From NCBI GenBank assembly GCA_045533895.1, contig JAZSIT010000045.1, positions 1 through 64,000 on the forward strand: DNA of 64,000 nucleotides, given 5' to 3'. Numbering within the stretch: position 1 is the stretch's first letter; each line of letters begins with the position of its first letter. Source of the DNA: SFLA01 sp045533895. Its GTDB lineage: Bacteria; Bacillota; Clostridia; Oscillospirales; CAG-382. A model generated the notes under the pieces. The model was not told the DNA's origin, made no database searches, and worked only from the letters and a program-made list of their open reading frames with translations. This document shows, in pieces, positions 8,668 to 16,593 of this stretch. The position numbers were made by a program, and so were the translations under genes.

Positions 8668-9168
8668 TCAGCTTCCTATCCTGAGTCCTTCGTCCACATG
8701 GACGTGTATGCCCTTTTCCAAATCGACGGACACTATATATCTGTCCACCGCGGGCATAAGATATTCTTTTTCTTCCCCTGCGATATAGTATAAAAATCCG
8801 CCTATGGTTTCGTCGATACGTTTAAGCTCGCCGATACGCTCCTCGGTGTCTGCATTGAACACGGGGAGACCTATAAGGTCGTCATTATAAATTACGTCCC
8901 CGGGAAGAGCAGGGTCGTAACGGTCGAAATAAACCGTTCTGCCGGTGAGCACCGCACAGGCGGTTCTGTCCTCATATCCTTCAAAGATAATGGAAGGAAT
9001 GTTGGGACGGTATAAAACAATTTTTAATTTTTTTTCGCCCTTGGGATCCAGATAGAGATATTCAACTCCGTCCAGAAAATCGGGGCTGTCGCACCAGCAG
9101 GAAAACTTAAGTTCGCCCTTTATTCCTCTGGGAGAATTAAGCCTGCCGGCTTCAAGAAATCTTTTCAT
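8668..9168 (-). CDS. rimM: 16S rRNA processing/ribosome maturation factor RimM
   Basis: RimM binds ribosomal protein S19 and helps the 30S head mature. The 166-residue protein has the N-terminal beta-barrel opening AGRLNSPRGIKGELK (about residues 7-21) and a C-terminal PRC-barrel with YLMPAVDRYIVSVD (about 136-149), where the family motif is usually LIP. It overlaps khpA by one base (TGATG) and precedes trmD, matching the standard Firmicute order. Confidence 0.95.
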   Translation of the reverse strand: MKRFLEAGRLNSPRGIKGELKFSCWCDSPDFLDGVEYLYLDPKGEKKLKIVLYRPNIPSIIFEGYEDRTACAVLTGRTVYFDRYDPALPGDVIYNDDLIGLPVFNADTEERIGELKRIDETIGGFLYYIAGEEKEYLMPAVDRYIVSVDLEKGIHVHVDEGLRIGS

Positions 9169-9398
9169 CAGTCAACAATATCCACGATAACACGTTTGTT
9201 TTCCTTGGCTGCAGCCGCACGCATAACCACACGTATGCACTTTGCGATTCTGCCGCCGCGGCCTATTACCTTGCCCATATCGGACTTGGCAACGGAAAGC
9301 TCAAGTATAACCGTATCACCGCTGACTTTTTCGGACACTGCCACCTGCTCGGGATGCTCCACAATAGCGGAAGCGATGTCAATAAGTGTCTGCTTCAT
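9168..9398 (-). CDS. khpA: KH-domain RNA-binding protein KhpA
   Basis: This 76-residue single KH domain carries the RNA-binding GxxG loop as GKVIGRGGRIAK (about residues 42-53). KhpA (YlqC) works with KhpB in several Firmicutes to regulate cell elongation and division through RNA binding. It sits between rpsP and rimM as usual. Its ribosome site AAAGGAAGG lies just after a strong hairpin that separates it from rpsP. Confidence 0.94.
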   Translation of the reverse strand: MKQTLIDIASAIVEHPEQVAVSEKVSGDTVILELSVAKSDMGKVIGRGGRIAKCIRVVMRAAAAKENKRVIVDIVD

Positions 9399-9432
9399 CA
9401 GATGACCTTCCTTTCAAAAATCGGCACTGATC

Positions 9433-9457
9433 CGTGGGGCGGTTTTGCCGCCCCGCG
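9433..9457 (-). promoter_or_regulatory. Intercistronic hairpin between rpsP and khpA
   Basis: CGTGGGGCGG (9433-9442) pairs with CCGCCCCGCG (9448-9457) around a 5-base loop, with one G-T pair. No T-run follows directly in the leftward direction, so this looks like an RNA-processing or stabilising hairpin, or a weak attenuator, that could raise S16 output above that of khpA, rimM and trmD. Confidence 0.6.
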
Positions 9458-9471
9458 AAATATAAGATGTC

Positions 9472-9714
9472 TTACTGTACGCCGGTTTTCTTAAGAAGAG
9501 CTCTAACAGTATCGGTAGGCTGTGCGCCCTTGGAGATCCAATCCTTAGCCTTGTCGCCGTCGATCTTGATCTCTGCAGGCTCCTTCATAGGATCATAGTA
9601 ACCGATCTCTTCGATAAATCTACCGTTTCTGGGGTAGCGAGAGTCTGCTACTACTACTCTGTAAAAGGGAGCCTTCTTTGCGCTCATTCTTCTGAGCCTG
9701 ATTTTTATTGCCAT
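9472..9714 (-). CDS. rpsP: 30S ribosomal protein S16
   Basis: The 80-residue protein starts MAIKIRLRRMSAKKAPFYR, has VVADSR and GYYDP in the family positions, and ends TVRALLKKTGV. S16 binds 16S rRNA early in 30S assembly. The ATG follows TTGGAGGAAAAACATC. It lies downstream of ffh after a gap that holds a repeat element. Confidence 0.98.
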   Translation of the reverse strand: MAIKIRLRRMSAKKAPFYRVVVADSRYPRNGRFIEEIGYYDPMKEPAEIKIDGDKAKDWISKGAQPTDTVRALLKKTGVQ

Positions 9715-9790
9715 GATGTTTTTCCTCCAATAAGGTTGTTTTATTTTAATTTTTTTTATTTTTTAACTTAATTGTGGGCGTGAGTATTTC

Positions 9791-9882
9791 GGGGTCCCCG
9801 CAAAAGCGTTTTTTCGTGATATGCTTTGTCTGTAGGGGTGTTTCGTGAAACACCTACAGTGTCCAAAAAACCTTTTGTGGGG
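9791..9882. repeat. Nested hairpin repeat, long type (uninterrupted copy)
   Basis: An outer inverted repeat, CCCCGCAAAAG (9796-9806) with CTTTTGTGGGG (9872-9882), encloses an inner hairpin at 9830-9859 (CTGTAGG..TGTTTC with GAAACACCTACAG). GGGGT precedes the left arm. An almost identical element, interrupted by a second hairpin unit, occurs at 34497-34630. It occupies the ffh-rpsP gap within an operon, so it must be transcribed there. Confidence 0.8.
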
Positions 9883-9888
9883 TGAATA

Positions 9889-11226
9889 TTAAAATCCAAA
9901 GTTGCCGAAACGCATTTTTTTACTGCCTTTTCCGGTCTGCTGCTTTGCCATCTGCTTCATAAGCTTGTTTACCTGCTCATACTGCTTAAGCAGACGGTTT
10001 ACCTCCTCCACAGGTCTGCCGCAGCCTGCGGCTATACGCTTTTTGCGGGAAGAGTTTATAATATCCGGCTTTGCCCTCTCCTTGGGAGTCATGGAAAGGA
10101 TTATACCTTCCATACGGGCTATCTGTCTCTCGTCGATCTGTGCATCCTTGAGCTGGGAGGGCTTTATTCCCGGCATCATGCCAAGAAGCTGCTCCATGCT
10201 GCCCATGTTTTTTATCTGTCTGAACTGGTCAAGATAATCGTCCAGTGTGAAGGAAGATTCAAGGAACTTTTTCTCAAGCTCCGCCGCTTTCTTTTCATCA
10301 AACTGCTGCTCCGCCTTTTCGATAAGGGACAGCACGTCACCCATACCGAGTATACGGGACGCCATTCTGTCAGGATGGAAAGGTTCGATATTATCTATCT
10401 TTTCGCCTACGCCGATAAACTTAATGGGCTTGCCGGTAACGTGTCTTACCGAAAGTGCCGCACCGCCTCTTGTATCACCATCCAGCTTGGTGAGGATGAC
10501 GCCCGTAATATCCAGCAGATTGTTAAAGCTTTCTGCTACATTGACAGCGTCCTGACCCGTCATGGCATCTACTACCAACAGAATCTCGGTAGGGTTAACC
10601 TCTTCGCTTATACGCTTTAATTCAGCCATAAGCACTTCGTCTATATGCAAACGACCTGCCGTATCCACAAAGACCATATCGTGGCCGTACTTACGGGCAT
10701 GGACAAGCGCCTCACGTGCGGTTTTTACGGGGTCTTGGGTGCCGCGCTCAAAAACCTGAACGCCTGCCTGCTCGCCCACTATCTTCAACTGGTCGATAGC
10801 GGCGGGACGGTAAATATCGCAGGCTACGAGCAAAGGATTCTTGCCCTGCTTTTTATACATACGGGCAAGCTTTGCGCAGTGGGTGGTCTTACCGCTACCC
10901 TGAAGACCGCACATAAGCACTACCGTGGGAGGTGCGGAGGATATGGTAAGCTTTGAGTTACTGCCGCCCATTAGAGCAACCAATTCTTCGTTAACTATTT
11001 TTACTATTTGCTGTGCGGGAACAAGGCTTTGCATAACGTCCGCGCCCACAGCACGCTCGGACACCTTGGCAACGAAATCCTTAACTACCTTGAAGTTTAC
11101 GTCCGCTTCCAACAGCGCAAGCTTGACTTCACGCATACCTGCCTTTACGTCGGCCTCGGTAAGTCTGCCCTTGTTGCGGAACTTCTTCAAAGCACCCGTC
11201 ATTTTTTCTGCAAGACTTTGAAACAT
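9889..11226 (-). CDS. ffh: Signal recognition particle protein Ffh
   Basis: Ffh binds 4.5S/6S RNA and targets nascent membrane and secreted proteins to FtsY. The 445-residue protein has the N domain, the GTPase G domain with P-loop GLQGSGKTT (about 107-115), DTAGR (about 188) and TKLDGDTRGGAA (about 245), and a methionine-rich M domain (MEQLLGMMPG, SRKKRIAAGCG, KLMKQM). The ATG giving MFQSLAEK fits the family; a 9-codon extension upstream would overlap ylxM. It starts 2 bp after the ylxM stop. Confidence 0.98.
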   Translation of the reverse strand: MFQSLAEKMTGALKKFRNKGRLTEADVKAGMREVKLALLEADVNFKVVKDFVAKVSERAVGADVMQSLVPAQQIVKIVNEELVALMGGSNSKLTISSAPPTVVLMCGLQGSGKTTHCAKLARMYKKQGKNPLLVACDIYRPAAIDQLKIVGEQAGVQVFERGTQDPVKTAREALVHARKYGHDMVFVDTAGRLHIDEVLMAELKRISEEVNPTEILLVVDAMTGQDAVNVAESFNNLLDITGVILTKLDGDTRGGAALSVRHVTGKPIKFIGVGEKIDNIEPFHPDRMASRILGMGDVLSLIEKAEQQFDEKKAAELEKKFLESSFTLDDYLDQFRQIKNMGSMEQLLGMMPGIKPSQLKDAQIDERQIARMEGIILSMTPKERAKPDIINSSRKKRIAAGCGRPVEEVNRLLKQYEQVNKLMKQMAKQQTGKGSKKMRFGNFGF

Positions 11227-11227
11227 T

Positions 11228-11539
11228 TTATTCTCCCAACAGGCTCTCGGCAACCAAGCGTACCTCTGCGGAATCTGTAATGGAAATTATCTTTTCCGCC
11301 GCGCTCTTTACCGCTTGCCCTCTCTCATATACGTGTAAACACTCTTCAAGCTCATACAGTCTTTCCTCGCCGTGCTTGATAAGGTCTCTCACCGCCTGAC
11401 GGGTTATACCGGATTGCTCCGCTATCTCCGCAAGAGAAAGATCCTCGTTATAATAAAGGTCAAGCGCGTCCCTCTGACGGGGGGAAAGCACACGGGAATA
11501 ACAATCGAACAGCAAGGATATTCTCTCTCTTCCGTTCAT
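11228..11539 (-). CDS. ylxM: YlxM-family helix-turn-helix protein
   Basis: The 103-residue protein has a sigma-70 region-4-like helix-turn-helix (LSPRQRDALDLYYNEDLS...ITRQAVRDLIKHGEERL, about residues 18-58). It matches the UPF0122/YlxM family, which is nearly always encoded directly before ffh and may modulate SRP expression or function. The start is the ATG after TTGGAGGAAAACGGT; the much longer open frame upstream passes through the promoter and hairpin and is rejected. Confidence 0.93.
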   Translation of the reverse strand: MNGRERISLLFDCYSRVLSPRQRDALDLYYNEDLSLAEIAEQSGITRQAVRDLIKHGEERLYELEECLHVYERGQAVKSAAEKIISITDSAEVRLVAESLLGE

Positions 11540-11561
11540 ACCGTTTTCCTCCAAAAAATGA

Positions 11562-11592
11562 GTGCCTGTAAAGTTTTTTTCTTTACAGGCAC
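11562..11592 (-). terminator. Perfect 12 bp hairpin: terminator of clpC overlapping the ylxM leader
   Basis: GTGCCTGTAAAG (leftward, 11592-11581) pairs perfectly with CTTTACAGGCAC (11573-11562) around seven A residues, followed by TCATTTTTT. This is a Rho-independent terminator shape. It begins only 3 bp after the -10 box of the ylxM promoter, so a transcript from that promoter would probably lack the first few bases of the 5' arm, while read-through RNA from clpC would form it fully. Confidence 0.75.
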
Positions 11593-11594
11593 AT

Positions 11595-11623
11595 ATTATA
11601 TCCTTTGTTTGCGGTTTTGTCAA
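11595..11623 (-). promoter_or_regulatory. Sigma-A promoter of the ylxM-ffh-rpsP-khpA-rimM-trmD operon
   Basis: TTGACA (11623-11618) and TATAAT (11600-11595) are perfect with a 17 bp spacer. The TGA inside TTGACA is the stop codon of the clpC-like gene, so gene end and promoter overlap. Confidence 0.9.
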
Positions 11624-13731
11624 GTACTTTTTTGATATTCTCTTACTTTTTTGAACTGTTTTTCCCACGCCGCATCCTGTGTTATGCGGGTCACGGCGCG
11701 GCACAGCACTCTGGCGCTTCCTCCGCATCCCTCCACCGCCTGCAATATAGCCTCTTCCGGCAGAGAGATTTCCACGCCCTTCTCCACGGCAGCGTTGACC
11801 AGCTCTTTTGCCCGTTTTGACGCAATACGGCGCAGAGATACCTTGTCGAGAGGCTCAAACCGCACGATATCCTCGATACGGTCGGTAATTTCCGGCGAAA
11901 GAATTTTATCGGTAATACTCTTTTCCCGCTCTCCGGAAAATCCGATACCTGCACCGAGACCGTCCACCGACGCGGTGAAAATTACCGTTGCGTGGGAGAA
12001 GGACACGTTAAGCCCATCGGAATCAGTAAGAAAGCCTCTGTCCAAAATTTGGGAGACCAGCCCCATTACATCGGGATGTGCTTTTTCCACTCCGTCAAAA
12101 AGCACCACGCAAAAGGGAGTGCGGCGGACAGCCTCGGTAAGCACGCCTCCCTCGCCGAAGCCCGTATATCCGGGCGGTGCACCGATAAGACGGGAAGCCG
12201 TATGAGGTTCGGTGTATTCGGACATATCTATAAGCACAAATCCTTTGTCGGTACCGCACAAAGTAAGTGCCAACGCTTTGGCACACTCGGTTTTCCCCAC
12301 ACCGTGAGGCCCGTAAAACAACATACTTCCCATGGGACGGTCGGGCTCGGATATACGGGAAAGCCGTCGGCGCATAGCGGCTGTTATGGCTTTTATTGCT
12401 TTTTCCTGACCGATAATGCGGTCGTTCAAAGAATTTTCAATTTGCTCTGCGTTTTCTCCGCCCACAATGAATTCACGAGGGATACCGGATATCTCCCCTG
12501 TGAGAAGGGCGATATCCTCCTCTGTAACCGTTTTTCCGCCGGAAAGCCGCTTTGCCGACGCCGCTTCATCAATAAGGTCAATAGCTTTATCCGGCAGACG
12601 GCGTCCTGCAATATATCTGTGTGAATATTCCGCCGCCGCGTCCAACGCCTCATGGGATATGCAGACTCCGTGGTGGTTTTCGTACCGTCCTTTAAGCGCC
12701 ATAAGCACACGTTTGCATTCCTCCACTGACGGTTCGTTTATATACACCTGCTGGAAACGGCGCTCAAGAGCGGAATCCTTTTCTATACTTTTTTTGAATT
12801 CTTTTGGAGTGGTTGCGCCGATAAGCTGTATTTCCCCTCTTGCAAGGGCAGGCTTCAAAATGTTGGAAGCGTCTACCGCTCCCTCTGCCGCTCCCGCGCC
12901 TACAAGAGTATGGATTTCGTCTATAAACAAGATGACGCTTTTATCTTCGGTCGCTTCTCTAATGACGGTGCGTAGTTTTTCCTCAAATTCGCCTCGGTAT
13001 TTGGTGCCTGCCACAAGACAGGACATATCGAGGGACAATATTCGTCGGTAGCGCATTTCCTCCGGCACATTACCCTCGGCTATACGAAGTGCAATAGATT
13101 CTGCCACGGCAGTCTTACCCACTCCGGCCTCACCGATGAGAAGGGGGTTGTTTTTTCGGCGACGGAGAAGAATGCGTATTATACGTCCCTCCTCCCTTTC
13201 TCTGCCTACCACCGGGTCGATTTCACCCCGAAGCGCTTTGTCTGTCAGAGACACCGAGTAACGGTCCAGAGTGGGAGTGGATAAACGGGTTTCCTTTTTA
13301 TAGCTTGATTTTTTATTCATCTGTCTTTCCAAAGCCTTCCTGAAGTTATCGGTATCAATATCCATATCCTCCAAAAGGCGTGTTGCCACGCAATCGGAGG
13401 ATAAAAGAGCTAAAAGCAAATGAGTTTCGTCCGCGGTGTTTCCCGAAATGACACTTTCCGCCGCGCGTGAAAGTACTCTGCGCATGGCAGGAGTCATATC
13501 CTCAGGTGCGAGATAAGTCCTCTCCCCCTGCTCGGACAGCATATTTATTTTTTCGCGCAGGGTTTTTTCCGTAAGACCTTTGAGTTCTGTTATATATACG
13601 GGTATATCTCCCGATATTACCAAAGCCAGCAGAAGATGCTCGGTGCCTACGTAGATATGCCCCATTTCTCCTGCCGTTTTTATTGCTGTTTCCACTATAT
13701 TTTTTGCGTGATCGGAAAATCTGTTCTGCAT
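11620..13731 (-). CDS. ClpC-type AAA+ unfoldase, short, with degenerate second ATPase domain
   Basis: The 703-residue protein has a Clp N domain (RFSDHAKNIVETA; GTEHLLLAL), a first AAA+ module with Walker A GEAGVGKT (about 202) and Walker B LFIDEIHT, and a second with Walker A GPHGVGKT (about 480). An IGF loop, typical of ClpP-docking partners, follows at about residue 596. In module 2 the Walker B reads VVLFDGVEKAHP: the catalytic glutamate is Gly547. The usual sensor-1 asparagine is Ser588. The coiled-coil M domain of ClpC is missing, which explains the short length. It presumably feeds substrates to ClpP using module 1. GGGAGGGAATGGGC best places the start at the second ATG. No ctsR/mcsAB is adjacent. 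Confidence 0.9.
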   Translation of the reverse strand: MQNRFSDHAKNIVETAIKTAGEMGHIYVGTEHLLLALVISGDIPVYITELKGLTEKTLREKINMLSEQGERTYLAPEDMTPAMRRVLSRAAESVISGNTADETHLLLALLSSDCVATRLLEDMDIDTDNFRKALERQMNKKSSYKKETRLSTPTLDRYSVSLTDKALRGEIDPVVGREREEGRIIRILLRRRKNNPLLIGEAGVGKTAVAESIALRIAEGNVPEEMRYRRILSLDMSCLVAGTKYRGEFEEKLRTVIREATEDKSVILFIDEIHTLVGAGAAEGAVDASNILKPALARGEIQLIGATTPKEFKKSIEKDSALERRFQQVYINEPSVEECKRVLMALKGRYENHHGVCISHEALDAAAEYSHRYIAGRRLPDKAIDLIDEAASAKRLSGGKTVTEEDIALLTGEISGIPREFIVGGENAEQIENSLNDRIIGQEKAIKAITAAMRRRLSRISEPDRPMGSMLFYGPHGVGKTECAKALALTLCGTDKGFVLIDMSEYTEPHTASRLIGAPPGYTGFGEGGVLTEAVRRTPFCVVLFDGVEKAHPDVMGLVSQILDRGFLTDSDGLNVSFSHATVIFTASVDGLGAGIGFSGEREKSITDKILSPEITDRIEDIVRFEPLDKVSLRRIASKRAKELVNAAVEKGVEISLPEEAILQAVEGCGGSARVLCRAVTRITQDAAWEKQFKKVREYQKST

Positions 13732-13788
13732 GCCCATTCCCTCCCAAAATCTATTTTATGTGTTTTTGCGGATTATTGTTAAAACCAC

Positions 13789-13817
13789 TTCCAAAATCCG
13801 CCCGAATGTGATATAAT
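13789..13817 (+). promoter_or_regulatory. Probable promoter of the 13848 gene
   Basis: TATAAT at 13812-13817 is perfect; the -35 position 17 bp upstream reads TTCCAA, a partial match. It lies in the short divergent gap with the clpC-like gene. Confidence 0.55.
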
Positions 13818-13847
13818 GAATCAAGCACTTTGAAGGGAGGTATATTT

Positions 13848-14558
13848 TTGGCAGATAAAAACAAGAAAAAGGTTGTTTCACGTCCCCTCACGCCGGACGA
13901 GATTACGGCGCGGGACGCACGCAAAGCCGCCGCCATACGCAAAAAGCGCGCAAGAAGAGAAAAACTCCTTGCCTGCACTGCGGTGCTTCTGGCGGTATAT
14001 ATCGGCATTATTGGAATTATTGCCGCATACGGTATACTTTCATTCAATTCTGTGGCGGAAAGTAACAAAGTTTATTCGGTAGAAGGGTATCTGGGCGAAA
14101 CCAAGGTGTTTACCGTGCCCTCATCCCGCGCAACCAATTCATACGGGCTTTATATCCCCTTTTCCACCCTTACAAAGCTTTGCCCCATGTCTATTGCCGG
14201 AGATAAGGACAGCGTTGCCATAATCCTGCCCGATTCGGATGATTATATTAAATGCTTTTCCAATTCCTCTTCTATTCAGGTAAACGATTCTCCCTGCCGT
14301 CTTTCCTGCCCCGTATTGTTCGAGGAGGACGATTGGCTTATACCCGTTGAAATACTTGAGTATATTAACGGCATTAATGTTACGTACGAAAAAGGGAACG
14401 TGTGTATAATCCATGTAAAAAGCGCGGATACTTATCTTTCCGCATCCCATTCCCTGCCTATCGGTATCGACCATATTGAGTTCAGTCCTCTGTATGATAC
14501 CGATTATATCCACGGCGAAGAAAGCGATGTAAGCGATACGGATGAGTTTTTCGAATAA
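13848..14558 (+). CDS. Membrane-anchored protein of unknown function
   Basis: From a TTG start placed 7 bp after GGGAGG the protein has 236 residues. The upstream ATG at 13830 contains the ribosome site within its own codons and is less likely. The N-terminus is very basic (KNKKK, RKKRARREK), a single membrane helix follows at about residues 41-62, and the rest is extracytoplasmic. Near residues 80-195 the pattern SYGLYIPFSTL, NDSPCRLSCPVLFEEDDWLIPVEIL loosely resembles the copper-amine-oxidase N-terminal-like domain common in Clostridia envelope proteins; this is a weak assignment. The C-terminus is acidic. Terminator follows directly. Confidence 0.72.
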   Translation: MADKNKKKVVSRPLTPDEITARDARKAAAIRKKRARREKLLACTAVLLAVYIGIIGIIAAYGILSFNSVAESNKVYSVEGYLGETKVFTVPSSRATNSYGLYIPFSTLTKLCPMSIAGDKDSVAIILPDSDDYIKCFSNSSSIQVNDSPCRLSCPVLFEEDDWLIPVEILEYINGINVTYEKGNVCIIHVKSADTYLSASHSLPIGIDHIEFSPLYDTDYIHGEESDVSDTDEFFE

Positions 14559-14571
14559 GAGCAAAAAATTA

Positions 14572-14602
14572 CCCCGCGAATGATTTGTATGCATTCGCGG
14601 GG
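14572..14602. terminator. Bidirectional Rho-independent terminator
   Basis: CCCCGCGAATG (14572-14582) pairs with CATTCGCGGGG (14592-14602), followed by CGTTTTTC on the plus strand and preceded by an A-rich run (GCAAAAAATT) that gives U on the minus strand. It serves both convergent genes. Confidence 0.9.
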
Positions 14603-14608
14603 CGTTTT

Positions 14609-15886
14609 TCATTTTACCGCAACATCAAAATATTCAATAGTTACGGGCTGGTTTGCCTGACCCGCAACGTATATTTTTATTCCGGATATTACCAGATATC
14701 CATCGTGTATGCAGGACTTGGGAACGGGAAGAGAGGAAAGGGGAATTTCTATATCTATAGTCTGGTTGGCGATAATATCTCCCGTATAAGAATCGGTTTC
14801 GCAGTTAAGATAGGGATTGATGCACAGATACTGTCCTTCCGCGTAAGCGTGGGGATAAGCACCGTCAAAATACAAAAGTATGCTGGCGTTTACGTTGGCG
14901 GTGGTGAGGCGGATGCTCAAGGACGCCGAATTCACAGGAACCTTTATGCCCTGAGTATAACAGCACTGGGCATCGGGCCACAGTCCGTTTGTGTTTCTGA
15001 AAACAAGCTTATCTGTAGTATTATCCGAAACGCTGACACGTATGGTGTATCCGTCAACGTACCACATGTCCTTTTCAAAGGGCGTGAGAGAAGCGCTTTC
15101 GCCCGTGGAAAGCAAAACAGAATTATCGTAATTCACCTCAGGCGCATCGGGGTCTCTTTCAAAATTCTCAAGCATATATGCAGTAACGGTATCCGCAAAG
15201 ACCTTGTTGCCGTTTTCACTTAAATGTATACCGTCTGCGCGGACGATTTGGTTAACGGGATATTTTCCGCATTCGGCGCGGAGGTCTATAAGATGACAGC
15301 CGGTCTCCTCCGCAACGGCACGGGTCATATCGTTATACGTATCCAGCCACTCAAGAATATCTCTGTCGCCGTACATGCTCTTGTCCTGACCCTGACTTGC
15401 AAAAAACACGTTTACATCAAGAGTGTTGGTGGTAAGCAGTATGGGCACCGCATCAAGCTCGCGTACCTTTTCCACAAGGGAAGCCATATTTTTCTTAAAC
15501 TGCTCGGGCGATACCTTGGGAGTATCCACCGCCGTCATAAGCAGGTCGTTCATGCCGAAGCAAAGAGTAACGTAATCGGGGTTGCGGGAGGCAACAAAAG
15601 CATCAAACCTTGCAAGACCCTGTGCGCTGGTTATACCGCCTGCCGCGCCGTTAAAAAAACGCATATTGCAGTTTTCAGCCACAGTCTTGCCCCACGTTCC
15701 CAAGGCGGTGATGGAATCCCCAAACACTACCAAAAGAGAATTATCAAGAGAAGCGGGAGTAAAAACGCTTTCCTCCGAAACGGTATCGGACACGGTGCTT
15801 TCAGACACATCCGAAGCATCGCCTCCGGAGGTGCAGGCACACATTAAAAACAAACATGCAAGCATTAGAGCAAATATCCTTTTCAT
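14609..15886 (-). CDS. SGNH/GDSL-hydrolase lipoprotein
   Basis: The 425-residue protein has a lipoprotein signal (MKRIFALMLACLFLMCAC), a Ser/Thr/Val/Asp/Glu-rich linker, and an SGNH hydrolase domain at about residues 50-245: block I GDSIT with the nucleophile Ser, block III GMND, and block V DGIHL with the catalytic Asp-His. Such enzymes act as esterases or deacetylases on surface polysaccharides or lipids. The C-terminal 170 residues look beta-rich and could bind carbohydrate. I chose the second ATG, after AAAGGAAG; an 8-residue extension is less likely. A terminator for the upstream NUDIX gene lies before it, so it is probably monocistronic. Confidence 0.88.
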   Translation of the reverse strand: MKRIFALMLACLFLMCACTSGGDASDVSESTVSDTVSEESVFTPASLDNSLLVVFGDSITALGTWGKTVAENCNMRFFNGAAGGITSAQGLARFDAFVASRNPDYVTLCFGMNDLLMTAVDTPKVSPEQFKKNMASLVEKVRELDAVPILLTTNTLDVNVFFASQGQDKSMYGDRDILEWLDTYNDMTRAVAEETGCHLIDLRAECGKYPVNQIVRADGIHLSENGNKVFADTVTAYMLENFERDPDAPEVNYDNSVLLSTGESASLTPFEKDMWYVDGYTIRVSVSDNTTDKLVFRNTNGLWPDAQCCYTQGIKVPVNSASLSIRLTTANVNASILLYFDGAYPHAYAEGQYLCINPYLNCETDSYTGDIIANQTIDIEIPLSSLPVPKSCIHDGYLVISGIKIYVAGQANQPVTIEYFDVAVK

Positions 15887-15912
15887 AATATACTTCCTTT
15901 CAAAAAGCAAAA

Positions 15913-15938
15913 TTCCGCCGTTAAAGCAAACGGCGGAA
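15913..15938 (-). terminator. Rho-independent terminator of the NUDIX gene
   Basis: TTCCGCCGTT and AACGGCGGAA pair over 10 bp with a 6-base loop; leftward it is followed by TTTTGCTTTTTG. It sits between the NUDIX gene and the SGNH lipoprotein gene. Confidence 0.85.
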
Positions 15939-15945
15939 AGTGTTT

Positions 15946-16410
15946 TTATTTATCTTCTCCGCCAAAGGATACGGAGCGCTGATTCATCACACCCTGATAT
16001 ACATCGCCTGACTTGCCAAGATAAAAATTCTTTATAAGCTTGCGAAGCTCAAGGGGATAAAGGGGTTCTGCGGAAATATTATCGATATTAAGCCATTTGG
16101 TGCCTACCTGAAATTCATCATACTCAAAGGTATTGTTTTCCAATTCGCCCTTTATCTCGCACAGCACCATAAACTCAACGCGGTGTTTTTCCTCGCCCTC
16201 AAAGGTCTCGCGAATAAACATTATCTCCTTAGGCTCGATATCATAGCCTGCTTCCTCTGCCATCTCGCGCTTGAGTGTATCGAAAATAAGCTCATCCGGA
16301 CGCTGTTTACCGCCGGGAAGAGTATAGTATGTACCGTTATTCTGCATCTCGGCAACCAAAAGCTTGTTGCCTTTAATTATTATTCCTTTTACGGAATTAC
16401 GTATAACCAT
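15946..16410 (-). CDS. NUDIX hydrolase
   Basis: The 154-residue protein contains a perfect Nudix box, Gx5Ex7REUxEExGU, at about residues 34-56 (GGKQRPDE...REMAEEAGY). Nudix enzymes hydrolyse nucleoside diphosphates linked to another moiety, using Mg2+ held by the REUxEE helix. Substrate is not predictable from sequence. The start MVIRNSVKG follows AGAGGTGTATTTAT; an upstream extension of 23 codons covers the promoter and is rejected. It diverges from spoIIR. Confidence 0.9.
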   Translation of the reverse strand: MVIRNSVKGIIIKGNKLLVAEMQNNGTYYTLPGGKQRPDELIFDTLKREMAEEAGYDIEPKEIMFIRETFEGEEKHRVEFMVLCEIKGELENNTFEYDEFQVGTKWLNIDNISAEPLYPLELRKLIKNFYLGKSGDVYQGVMNQRSVSFGGEDK

Positions 16411-16444
16411 ATATAAATACACCTCTGTAATTATTTCTGATAAC

Positions 16445-16473
16445 AGTAAACAACATTTGACCGCATTTGTCAA
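16445..16473 (-). promoter_or_regulatory. Probable promoter of the NUDIX gene
   Basis: Leftward TTGACA (16473-16468) is perfect; the -10 17 bp downstream reads TTTACT (4 of 6). Confidence 0.6.
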
Positions 16474-16494
16474 GAGCAAACAAGCCGAAATTGC

Positions 16495-16523
16495 TTGACT
16501 GAAACGAAATAATGGTGTAAAAT
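16495..16523 (+). promoter_or_regulatory. Sigma-A-like promoter upstream of spoIIR
   Basis: TTGACT (16495-16500), 17 bp spacer, TAAAAT (16518-16523). spoIIR of Bacillus subtilis is forespore-specific (sigma-F), so a vegetative-like promoter here is notable; I found no convincing sigma-F site close to the start. Confidence 0.6.
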
Positions 16524-16593
16524 TTGTATAAGAACTTTGTTTAAGTCTCCTTTGCAGGTGTCAATAATACGGATACCGAAAAAGGAGGTATAA

